Notes under the pieces: model-generated
Told to the model about the DNA's origin: nothing
What the model saw: only the letters and a program-made list of their open reading frames with translations
Databases searched by the model: none
Part shown: piece by piece, positions 57,956-64,000 of the stretch
Layout of the letters: each line of letters begins with the position of its first letter
Position numbering within the stretch: position 1 is the stretch's first letter
Position numbers and translations under genes: made by a program
Origin: Herbaspirillum sp. alder98
Lineage (GTDB): Bacteria; Pseudomonadota; Gammaproteobacteria; Burkholderiales; Burkholderiaceae_D
NCBI RefSeq assembly: GCF_020179755.1
Contig: NZ_JAIUCY010000012.1
Coordinates: 89,177-153,176, forward strand
Reading direction: 5' to 3'
DNA length: 64,000 bases

Positions 57956-58575
57956 GATTTTCTCGCCATCATTTTGTTACCCTAGTTGTTACCTTGGCAG
58001 TCTAGGGTAACAAACTGGGTAACAATTTTTTAGAGTGTTACCTTACTTCGCTCATAGCGATGCAATCAGCCTCAAGTCCTTTATCCGTATGCCTTCCATC
58101 AAAATCGGCTGATCGCCAGTTTTGAGAAATTGCCCGTTTCCACCTCCTGTGTTTTGTTACCTTGTTACCCAAATTTCATAGCTGGGGTAACAATGCGGTG
58201 CGCAATGCCCCTGAGGTCCACAGATCGGTCTAAGGCCCCGTACAGGCCTCGCAACATTGCTTTTGATTAACGAGGCGTAGCATCCCTACATCATCGCCAC
58301 GGCGAAGATGGAATCCAACCTCGCACCCACCACGTACAACATGCGTCGCTTTACCCCCGCCCGCTTTCCTGCCCGCCTCTGCCTGTCTGAAAGGGGTAGC
58401 GTTTCACGCCCCCTTACAGTGGGCTCGCATAGCATCCACTGGCATCACATCTGGCCCGATGCATTCAACGCCTGCGACCATAATACTTGTTTCTCCAGCG
58501 AATTCCACGGAGCGCACTTGTCGCTTCAGATCAGAATTAATGTTCGGCACCGCGAAGAGCCTGACCAACCAGAAA
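57956..58575. other. Non-coding stretch with repeated TTGTTACC boxes
   Basis: 620 bases without a convincing gene. TTGTTACC or TGTTACC occurs at 57974, 57986, 58036, 58154 and 58162; the reverse complement GGTAACAA occurs at 58006, 58018 and 58186. The pair TTGTTACCCTAG (57974-57985) / CTAGGGTAACAA (58002-58013) is a perfect 12-bp inverted repeat, and GGTAACAA at 58018-58025 is followed by six T's, so the first cluster could also terminate the RT transcript. Similar repeated boxes occur at recombinase arm sites, but no integrase is present here. A 96-codon frame at 58308 looks spurious. Confidence 0.6.
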
Positions 58576-59043
58576 TCAATCTTTCAAGACACTCATAATC
58601 AGCGTCTCGCCCAGTGGAAGAAGGCGGCGTGAGCGATCATGGCCGTTGTATCCATAGAGCGAGGCGCGTTTTTCATCACTCCAGACAAATGGCTGGGCAT
58701 CCTGACTTAAATAGAAAGCGAACACTTCTTTCCAAGTAAATTCGCTTTCGGCATTGCGTATTCTTTTCCACAGAATTAGTTTTGCGACCAAATCCCCGCC
58801 GCACAACGCATCGGAGTAAGTGAAGCGTGCAACACTGTTTGCGGCAACGATTACAGAGAATGTATCCAGACTATCTTTGTCCGAATCGCTGATGATTAAT
58901 GCGCCTATACCGAGATAGGTATCTTCAAACGTCGCGTTTAGATCAGCGATAAAACTTTTTACCTTTTGATAGATTAATGCGCTTTGCTCCCCAACCTCAT
59001 GCAAATTGTTTAATTCGTTCGAATCTATCAGCGAGTAGCCCAT
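58576..59043 (-). CDS. Hypothetical protein, accessory
   Basis: 155 residues from MGYSLIDSNELNNL, preceded by an excellent ribosome site (AAGGAGGGG). Soluble, acidic, no signal peptide. Sequence blocks such as EDTYLGIGALIISDSDKDSLDTFSVIVAANSVARFTYSDALCGGDLVAKLILWKRI and KEVFAFYLSQDAQPFVWSDEKRASLYGYNGHDRSRRLL suggest a single mixed alpha/beta domain. No family recognised. AT-rich like the RT gene, and transcribed towards it. Could be part of the same acquired module. Confidence 0.75.
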   Translation of the reverse strand: MGYSLIDSNELNNLHEVGEQSALIYQKVKSFIADLNATFEDTYLGIGALIISDSDKDSLDTFSVIVAANSVARFTYSDALCGGDLVAKLILWKRIRNAESEFTWKEVFAFYLSQDAQPFVWSDEKRASLYGYNGHDRSRRLLPLGETLIMSVLKD

Positions 59044-59241
59044 ATTTCCCCTCCTTTTTATTCAAAGAAAGTTGATTATATTCGCTGCTGGACGGACGTC
59101 TTTTACCAAACAACAATCTGCTGAATGGTTCTATCCCACTCGCAAATGTCTTGTTTCATCTCCCGGAAGTAAATTCAGCTACTTGCGTGAGCGCTAGATT
59201 CGTTTAAGCTGCCCTCGTTTTAATTACGAATGAGGATCACC

Positions 59242-59302
59242 TTGAGCAACAGACAATCGAATGTGAAGATGACAAAAGCTGCACTGGAAGCAATTGTCGA
59301 CG
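59242..59302 (+). pseudogene. Possible 5' remnant of a gene cut by the IS3-family element
   Basis: After GAGGATCACC, a TTG codon opens a frame reading (M)SNRQSNVKMTKAALEAIVD that runs to the edge of the insertion element. The frame ends in the IS shortly after. No continuation is recognised past the right end of the element. A short remnant of an interrupted gene is likely but not proven. Confidence 0.35.
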
Positions 59303-59385
59303 TGACGTGCCCCCGGAATATCCGTACAGATCAAAACTAGAGCTAAGGTTGCTTCTCTGCGCCCCGAAAGGGGCAAGGAGTAGCC

Positions 59386-59883
59386 ATGAAACGGTCGAGA
59401 TTTACCGAAGAGAAAATCGTCTATGCATTGCGATTGGGCGAGGGCGGCACGCCGGTGGTCGACGTCTGTCGGCAGCTTGGCGTATCGGCGGCAACCTTCT
59501 ACACATGGAAGAATAAGTACGCCGATTTCGGCGTAAGCGAACTGCGCAAGCTCAAGCAACTCGAAGACGAGAATGCACGCCTGCGACGTATCGTCGCCGA
59601 CCTGACGTTGGTTAAGCAGATCCTGCAAGAGGTGGTGCGAAAAAAGTCTGAAGGCTGCCAAACGGCGCGAGCTGGCGGCCTGGATGCAAGAGCGTTTCCA
59701 GATAAGTGTGCGGCGTTCCTGTGCGCTGGCGTTGTTGCAGCGTTCGACGTGGTACGAGAAGAGCCACGCACGAGATCAAAGCGCGCTACGCCAGCGCATC
59801 CGAGATATTGCTATGAGCCGTCCGCGATTTGGCTACCGACGAGTGCTGGTGATGCTGCGCCGCGAGGGCTGGGAAGTGGGTAA
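59386..59883 (+). CDS. IS3-family transposase OrfA, frame read-through
   Basis: 165 residues as read. Residues 1-87 are a normal OrfA: helix-turn-helix (EEKIVYALRLGEGGTPVVDVCRQLGVSAATFYTWKNKYADFGVSELRKLKQLEDENARLRRIVADL) and leucine zipper, ending at RKK on the slippery A6G run (59640-59646). Beyond that the frame continues into meaningless sequence (SEGCQTARAGG...). In IS3 elements OrfA normally stops at this point, with orfB in the -1 frame. Here orfB is in the +1 frame and a -1 slip gives an immediate stop, as if one base were missing. AGGAG precedes the ATG. Confidence 0.75.
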   Translation: MKRSRFTEEKIVYALRLGEGGTPVVDVCRQLGVSAATFYTWKNKYADFGVSELRKLKQLEDENARLRRIVADLTLVKQILQEVVRKKSEGCQTARAGGLDARAFPDKCAAFLCAGVVAAFDVVREEPRTRSKRATPAHPRYCYEPSAIWLPTSAGDAAPRGLGSG

Positions 59884-60496
59884 GAAACGCGTCTATCGAC
59901 TGTATAGTCTGGAGGGACTGCAACTGCGGATGAAGGTCAAACGCCGCAAGCGCATCGCCCTGCTGCGCGGCAAGCCGCCGGTGCCCACTGGGCCGAATCA
60001 GCACTGGAGCATGGATTTCGTTCATGATCAGATGCTTGACGGTCGCCGCTTTCGCATCCTGACCGTCATCGATCAATGGAGTCGCGAGAGTGTATGTCTG
60101 GAGGCCAACTTTCGGCAGACGGGCCGCTCGGTTGGCCAGGCATTGGATCGTTCTGCGGCCCTTCGCGGATGGCCCAAATCCATCACCGTGGATAATGGGA
60201 CCGAGTTCACCTCCCGCGCCTTGGACGACTGGGCATACCTGCATGGCGTGAAACTCGCCTACACGCGACCTGGGAAGCCGACCGATAATGGCCTCATCGA
60301 GTCATTCAATGGCCGGCTGCGTGATGAATTCCTTAACGTGCATGAATTCATCACCCTATATGACCTTCGAGAAAAGATGCAGGCTTGGCAGCACGACTAC
60401 AACCATCATCGTCCCCAGGGCTCGCTTGGCCTTCTGACCCCAAGCGAGTTCGTCCAAAAGTGGTCAGTAAAAACCAAAGAGGTAACCCCCCTCTAG
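59684..60496 (+). CDS. IS3-family transposase OrfB (DDE integrase domain)
   Basis: 270 residues from the ATG at 59684; homologous sequence continues upstream in frame (SLKAAKRRELAAW), as expected for a frameshift-fused OrfAB. An HTH_21-like segment (SRPRFGYRRVLVMLRREGWEVGKKRVYRLYSLEGLQLR) precedes the integrase core with D-D-E: Asp in WSMDFVHDQ, Asp in TVDNGTEFTSRALDDWAY and Glu in NGLIESFNGRLRDEFLN. The catalytic core is intact, but synthesis of an OrfAB fusion would need a +1 shift in this copy. Confidence 0.88.
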   Translation: MQERFQISVRRSCALALLQRSTWYEKSHARDQSALRQRIRDIAMSRPRFGYRRVLVMLRREGWEVGKKRVYRLYSLEGLQLRMKVKRRKRIALLRGKPPVPTGPNQHWSMDFVHDQMLDGRRFRILTVIDQWSRESVCLEANFRQTGRSVGQALDRSAALRGWPKSITVDNGTEFTSRALDDWAYLHGVKLAYTRPGKPTDNGLIESFNGRLRDEFLNVHEFITLYDLREKMQAWQHDYNHHRPQGSLGLLTPSEFVQKWSVKTKEVTPL

Positions 60497-60529
60497 TTTT
60501 AAACTGTCCAATTTCCGGGGACAGGTCAA

Positions 60530-60579
60530 TGACCGTACCCCAAACGTTGAATCAGTGTCCAACCTTTGGGGTGCAGTTA
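60530..60579. repeat. Joined inverted ends of a second, deleted insertion sequence
   Basis: TGACCGTACCCCAAACGTTG (60530-60549) and CCAACCTTTGGGGTGCAGTTA (60559-60579) form an imperfect inverted repeat with a 9-base centre. The termini look like IS3-group ends. It directly abuts the right end of the intact-length IS, so this is probably an internally deleted IS or a small non-autonomous element. Confidence 0.5.
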
Positions 60580-60785
60580 ACCATGATTTAAAATGGCCAA
60601 GCCCCAAAAGAACCAACCTATTTCTACCTCATCCCAATAACAACACCGACCAAAGCCCGGCTATTCTTTGACGAAAACATTACAAACAGGCATCCATACC
60701 CGTTCACTGGACAACTTCTTTTCTCGAAGTTAATATTTATCCGTGTTTGATTTACAGCGCTACATTCGCCAGTGCAGCAAACACT

Positions 60786-60846
60786 CCAGGAGGACGACCT
60801 CCCCCACCTTGGGCATGTTTCCGGGACGACCCGGTGCTTAAGGAGG
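60786..60846 (+). promoter_or_regulatory. Guanidine-II (mini-ykkC) riboswitch
   Basis: Two short hairpins with identical ACGA tetraloops: GGAGG-ACGA-CCTCC (60789-60802) and CCGGG-ACGA-CCCGG (60821-60834), joined by an 18-base linker and ending just before the AAGGAGGTG ribosome site. This is the defining pattern of the guanidine-II class, in which each ACGR loop binds guanidinium and the ribosome site becomes free. The next gene encodes a guanidinium exporter, which fits. The linker CACCTT can pair with the ribosome site, giving a likely off-state. Confidence 0.9.
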
Positions 60847-60851
60847 TGCAC

Positions 60852-61172
60852 ATGGCCTGGATCATGTTGCTCGTCGCCGGCATCCTGGAAATTGCCTGGG
60901 CTTATTCGATGAAACTATCGGATGGGTTCAGCAAAACTACCCCCACCATTATCACGCTCGTCACGATGATCGCCAGTTTCGGCTTGCTTTCGGCTGCAAT
61001 GCGCACCATCCCGTTGGGCACCGCTTATACGATCTGGACTGGCATTGGCGCAATTGGCGCATTTGTCGTCGGCATCGTGGCACTCGGAGAGCAACTCACG
61101 GCGCTGAGAGTGGCAGCAGCAATGTTGATCGTTTCGGGCCTGGTGTTGATGAAGCTCTCCAGCTCTCACTAA
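60852..61172 (+). CDS. gdx: SMR-family guanidinium exporter (Gdx/SugE)
   Basis: 106 residues, four membrane helices, a dual-topology dimer in the inner membrane. Gdx-type features: MAWIMLLVAGILE13IAWAYSMK with the essential Glu in helix 1, and GTAYTIWTGIGAIGAFVVGIVALGE. Start set by AAGGAGG 5 bases before the ATG; upstream codons lie in the riboswitch. Exports guanidinium in exchange for protons, induced through the riboswitch in front of it. Confidence 0.95.
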   Translation: MAWIMLLVAGILEIAWAYSMKLSDGFSKTTPTIITLVTMIASFGLLSAAMRTIPLGTAYTIWTGIGAIGAFVVGIVALGEQLTALRVAAAMLIVSGLVLMKLSSSH

Positions 61173-61276
61173 TCACACCCTTTCACCCCTTTTCAACCAC
61201 TGCTGGATTGCCCGGGTGATCAGCAGCATTCGCTCGGCCATTTTGGTTCGCATCAGCTCACTATTAGGTACGTTCG

Positions 61277-61636
61277 ATGAATCTCGAAGAATACTTCCCA
61301 ATTTTATTATTCATTGTTGTCGGTCTGTTCGTTGGCGTGGCGCCTCAGGTATTGGGCCGCTTGCTGGGGCCTCATAAGCCCAATCCCACGAAGAGCTCTC
61401 CCTATGAATGTGGATTCGAAGCATTCGAAGATGCGCGAATGAAATTCGACGTCCGCTACTATCTGATAGCAATTCTTTTTATCATCTTTGACCTTGAAGT
61501 CATGTTTCTTGTGCCGTGGGCGGTCTCGCTGGACGAAATCGGTCGCACCGGCTTTTGGGCAGCGATGATTTTCTTGGGGATACTTACTATCGGCCTCATC
61601 TTCGAATGGCGTAAAGGCGCACTGGATTGGGATTGA
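61277..61636 (+). CDS. nuoA: NADH-quinone oxidoreductase subunit A, stand-alone copy
   Basis: 119 residues, full length, three membrane helices. NuoA signatures: [42 protein letters not shown], including the conserved Cys loop and the helix-2 acidic residues. NuoA is part of the membrane arm of complex I and is normally the first gene of nuoA-N. Here no nuoB follows; an antisense esterase remnant does. It is therefore probably a second or displaced copy. Weak ribosome site (AGG, 10 bases upstream). The gene is somewhat more AT-rich than core genes in the window. Confidence 0.92.
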   Translation: MNLEEYFPILLFIVVGLFVGVAPQVLGRLLGPHKPNPTKSSPYECGFEAFEDARMKFDVRYYLIAILFIIFDLEVMFLVPWAVSLDEIGRTGFWAAMIFLGILTIGLIFEWRKGALDWD

Positions 61637-61717
61637 TTTGACCACTCCCCCGGAATCCTCGCTCATACTTATCTGCCCCGCCTTCCCGCTGCATCTACGA
61701 CGATTTCCTAAGTCGCA

Positions 61718-62160
61718 ATTCCTCAAGACTTCGAAACCATTGATCATCGTGGTCACCAGATAACTGGCGCCATTGCCCCAGTTATCTGTCCGTCCGCCAG
61801 AGAAATTGATTGCACCGATAACACCCGGTAGATTCTGGCTCGCGATGTACATCGTGCTATAGCCTCCGGCGGACTGGCCACTCACCAGCATCCGGGACGA
61901 ATCTATCGCCGGATGTTTTCTCAGCACATCAAATGCCGGCACGATATCGACGGCATGCCGGCGAGCGGTATAGAGCGGGTCGCCGTCACCTGGCTGCCGT
62001 CTGTTCCGCGAAGAGGGATCTCTTCGATAACCCATTTCCCGGCGCCAACCGTCTCGCTGTCGACCTCCGGCTTTGCCTGGGCATGTGCCGGCGAACCGAT
62101 GATCAATGAAGCAACCAGGCTGGCGATGCCCGCCAGCCCGAATACCTTATGCAATCCCAC
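61718..62160 (-). pseudogene. Degraded exported esterase/dienelactone-hydrolase-like gene
   Basis: The first part, from a GTG at 62160 after GGGGAGAGGGG, encodes a signal peptide (HKVFGLAGIASLVASLIIGSPAHAQA) and the opening of the mature protein (WVIEEIPLRGTDGSQVTATR). It then runs to a stop at 61921. Another frame carries the rest: DPLYTARRHAVDIVPAFDVLRKHPAIDSSRMLVSGQSAGGYSTMYIAS with the GQSAGG nucleophile elbow, fading out after NGFEVLRN. The two parts do not join directly, and the C-terminal third with Asp and His is missing. An internal deletion with frameshift plus 3' loss is the simplest reading. Confidence 0.7.
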
Positions 62161-62237
62161 GCCCCTCTCCCCCAACAGATTCTTGTTTGATTCACGACCA
62201 TCTGCTGACACCAGCGCCCCCGCCAATCAGCCCTCTC

Positions 62238-62810
62238 TCAACCTTGCTGCGCCTTCCGGATAAAGCGCACCCGGTCGGCCAACGCCGTCACCATCGTTTT
62301 CAGGAATTCACGGGTCGGTTCATGCGTTAGCTTGCCGTTCGCGTCAAAGCGGTCAGCCGCTCCGCCGATCATCACTTCCGGCTTGTTGATGAACTGCAGG
62401 TCGAGGAACACGCCGATCTGGCGAAGATGATATTGCGCACGTGCCGTGCCGATAGCGCCTGGACTTGCGCCCATGATGGCGGCGAATTTTCCGGCGAAGG
62501 GCTGTTCCGGTGGACGTGATGCCCAGTCGATCGCATTCTTCAGCACGCCGGGAATGGAATAGTTGTATTCGGGCGTGGCAAAGATGATGGCATCCGCCTC
62601 GGCAATCTGCTGGCGCAGGCGCGCTACCGGCGCTGGCCAGCCTTGTTCGCGCACATCGTCGTTATAAAGCGGCAGATCGGAAATATCAGCTTCAGTCAAT
62701 GTAACGCCGGGCGGCAGCAATTCATACAGCGCGCGAAGCGCTGCAGTGTTGATTGACTTGGCCCGCAGGCTGCCGGAAATACCGAGGATCTTGACGTCTG
62801 TCTGGCTCAT
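62238..62810 (-). CDS. NADPH-dependent FMN reductase (ChrR/YieF-like)
   Basis: 190 residues from MSQTDVKILGISGSLRAKS, with GGAG 6-7 bases before the ATG. Flavodoxin-like fold: phosphate-binding loop GSLRAKSINTAAL and flavin-contact motif ATPEYNYSIPGVLKNAIDWASRP. Reduces FMN, quinones or chromate using NAD(P)H in the cytosol, and is usually a tetramer. It marks the return to high-GC core-like sequence. Confidence 0.93.
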   Translation of the reverse strand: MSQTDVKILGISGSLRAKSINTAALRALYELLPPGVTLTEADISDLPLYNDDVREQGWPAPVARLRQQIAEADAIIFATPEYNYSIPGVLKNAIDWASRPPEQPFAGKFAAIMGASPGAIGTARAQYHLRQIGVFLDLQFINKPEVMIGGAADRFDANGKLTHEPTREFLKTMVTALADRVRFIRKAQQG

Positions 62811-62907
62811 TGGATTCTCCTTGCTGAAGAGGTCGGTGGAATACGTCGCATACGACTGAACATATGCTAACAGCAAAGAAAAGCGTCCACCGACACGCCA
62901 GCAAAAA

Positions 62908-63870
62908 CTACGACCGCCGACGCCAGGCCTGGATCTCCCCCACGATCCCCTTGCGGAACGCCAGCACGCAAACGATGAAGATGAAGCCGGTGACGATCGT
63001 CACCGAGTCACCCAGCGTGTTGAACCACTCGATGCGCGTCACACTGGCCAGCCAGTTGCCGATATCGCCCAGCTTGTTCTCCAGCAGGATGATGATCACC
63101 GCGCCCACGATAGGACCCACGATCGTGCCCAGGCCGCCCACCAGCGTCATCAGCACCACCAGCCCCGACATGCTCCAGTGCACGTCGGTCAGCGTCTCGA
63201 AACCCAGCACCAGCGTCTTGGTGGCCCCTGCCAGGCCCGACAAGGCCGCCGACAGCACGAACGCCAGCAGCTTGTAGCGCGCCACGTCATAGCCCAGCGA
63301 GATGGCACGCGGCTCGTTCTCCTTGATGGCATTGAGCACCTGGCCGAACGGCGAATGGATGGTGCGCACGATCAGCGAGAAGCCGAACACGGCAATGGCC
63401 AGCACCACGTAGTACAGCGTGAGGTCGCTGGAGAGATCGATGAAGCCCAGCAGCTTGCCGCGCGGCACGCCCTGCAAACCATCTTCGCCACCGGTGAACG
63501 GCACCTGCAACGCCACGAAGTACAGCATCTGCGCCAACGCCAGGGTGATCATCGTGAAATAGATGCCCTGGCGACGAATCGCCAGCAAGCCCATCACTAA
63601 CCCGATCAAAGCCGCCGCACCGGTGCCCACCAGCAGGCCCAGCTCGGTCGGCAAACCCCAGGCCTTGATCGACTGCCCGCACAGGTAGCCGGCCCAGCCG
63701 AGGAAGGCGGCATGGCCAAACGACAGCAAACCGGTGTAGCCAATCAAGAGGTTGAAGGCGCAGGCAAACAAGGCAAAGCACAGCATCTTCATCAGGAACA
63801 CAGGGTAGATCCCGAACGGCGCGGCCAGCGCCAGGATCAACAACACGCCAATCATCAACTTTTTGTTCAT
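62908..63870 (-). CDS. livM: Branched-chain amino acid ABC transporter permease LivM
   Basis: 320 residues, about nine membrane helices. LivM family stretches: AFNLLIGYTGLLSFGHAAFLGWAGYLCG, GIYFTMITLALAQMLYFVALQ, and the ATPase-contact loop SPFGQVLNAIKENEPRAISLGYDVARYKLLAF. Part of the high-affinity importer for leucine, isoleucine and valine or related amides. GGGAG precedes the ATG; the livH stop lies 13 bases upstream. ATPase genes (livG, livF) are not found downstream in the window. Confidence 0.94.
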   Translation of the reverse strand: MNKKLMIGVLLILALAAPFGIYPVFLMKMLCFALFACAFNLLIGYTGLLSFGHAAFLGWAGYLCGQSIKAWGLPTELGLLVGTGAAALIGLVMGLLAIRRQGIYFTMITLALAQMLYFVALQVPFTGGEDGLQGVPRGKLLGFIDLSSDLTLYYVVLAIAVFGFSLIVRTIHSPFGQVLNAIKENEPRAISLGYDVARYKLLAFVLSAALSGLAGATKTLVLGFETLTDVHWSMSGLVVLMTLVGGLGTIVGPIVGAVIIILLENKLGDIGNWLASVTRIEWFNTLGDSVTIVTGFIFIVCVLAFRKGIVGEIQAWRRRS

Positions 63871-63883
63871 TTGCTGCTCCCGA

Positions 63884-64000
63884 TCATTTCTCTTTGCCGA
63901 ACAGGCCGGCAGGACGGACCATCAGCACGATTGCCATGACGATGAAGACCACGGTGGCCGACAGCTCGGGATAGAAGACCCGCGTCAAACCTTCGATCAG
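63884..64000 (-). CDS. livH: Branched-chain amino acid ABC transporter permease LivH, 3' end only
   Basis: The last 38 codons of a permease: LIEGLTRVFYPELS-ATVVFIVMAIVLMVRPAGLFGKEK. The final membrane helix and RPxGLFG tail are typical of LivH. The rest lies beyond the window edge. It is 13 bases upstream of livM and in the same operon. Confidence 0.88.
   Translation of the reverse strand: MIEGLTRVFYPELSATVVFIVMAIVLMVRPAGLFGKEK

Larger units (their letters stand above)
59303..60528 (+). mobile_element. IS3-family insertion sequence (about 1.23 kb)
   Basis: Terminal inverted repeats are visible: left TGACGTGCCCCCGGAA (59303-59318) and right, read as reverse complement, TGACCTGTCCCCGGAA (60513-60528), 14 of 16 matching, with TG...CA ends. 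Inside are orfA and orfB of an IS3 transposase. No clear 3-4-bp target duplication flanks the ends (left ...acg, right atg...), so a deletion or recombination at one side is possible. The reading-frame relation of orfA and orfB is abnormal (see orfA). Confidence 0.85.

Noticed and set aside
57956..58200. CRISPR array
   Set aside because: The TTGTTACC boxes are only 8 bases, occur in both orientations and are unevenly spaced; there is no repeat-spacer pattern or cas gene.
58308..58598. A 96-codon open frame on the plus strand
   Set aside because: No ribosome site, unlikely residue composition (many His, Arg, Cys) and overlap with the better-supported minus-strand gene; probably chance.
59224..59661. 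A 145-codon minus-strand frame across the IS start
   Set aside because: Antisense to orfA with no ribosome site or family likeness; shadow of the transposase gene.
54666..60600. Complete prophage or integrative element
   Set aside because: No integrase, structural or conjugation genes and no repeat of the tRNA end were found.

Overview
The window is a high-GC chromosomal segment of a betaproteobacterium of the order Burkholderiales, most likely Oxalobacteraceae (Herbaspirillum-like). This rests on the gene orders pyrG-kdsA-eno-ftsB and COG4255-recJ, an ftrABCD iron-uptake operon, and the style of the proteins. The genus is inferred, not proven. Most of the window (1-54.6 kb) is compact core genome with few gaps. 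A tRNA-Ser gene at 54.7 kb then opens a visibly AT-rich, mosaic accessory stretch that runs to about 62.2 kb, after which core genes resume.

Layout. 1-4.8 kb: 3' end of an EAL phosphodiesterase gene, an MFS exporter, a Tas-like aldo/keto reductase, a bile-acid-symporter-like carrier and a YjdM zinc-ribbon protein. 4.9-8.5 kb: ftrABCD on the minus strand behind a clear Fur box. 8.7-14.5 kb: two methyl-accepting chemotaxis proteins flanking a patatin-like protein without its catalytic dyad and a receiver-like protein with Glu at the phospho-acceptor position. 14.6-19.3 kb: metY, tRNA-Arg, a sensorless kinase/NarL-type regulator pair and a diguanylate cyclase. 19.4-30.2 kb (minus strand): pnuC, ftsB, eno, kdsA, pyrG, a hydrolase, comEC, tatD and argE. 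30.2-37.2 kb: lolDC, and divergently a UvrD-like helicase, a COG4255 protein and recJ. 37.3-44.8 kb: a membrane diguanylate cyclase, a lipoprotein, a PhoX-type phosphatase, prfB with its programmed frameshift, and lysS. 44.9-54.6 kb: a glycine-zipper protein, an esterase, a DUF4118-like membrane protein and a second receiver-like protein, then MocR/GNAT and LysR/argC regulator-target pairs, a TauE permease, a 27-residue membrane peptide and an atypical SDR.

The accessory stretch 54.7-62.2 kb holds, in order: tRNA-Ser(UGA); a hairpin; a 1010-residue reverse transcriptase fused to a C-terminal nitrilase domain (the architecture of DRT type 1/UG1 anti-phage systems); a 0.6-kb non-coding stretch with repeated TTGTTACC boxes in both orientations; a small orphan gene; an IS3-family element whose frameshift window looks damaged; the joined ends of another IS; a guanidine-II (mini-ykkC) riboswitch in front of a Gdx/SugE guanidinium exporter; a lone nuoA; and a broken esterase gene. 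No integrase is visible. The window ends with an FMN reductase and livM/livH branched-chain amino acid permease genes.

The strongest candidates for new biology are the RT-nitrilase gene with its flanking repeats, the 27-residue peptide with a long hairpin in front of it, the pair of receiver-like paralogues (E65 versus D65), and the catalytic-residue-deficient patatin and SDR proteins.
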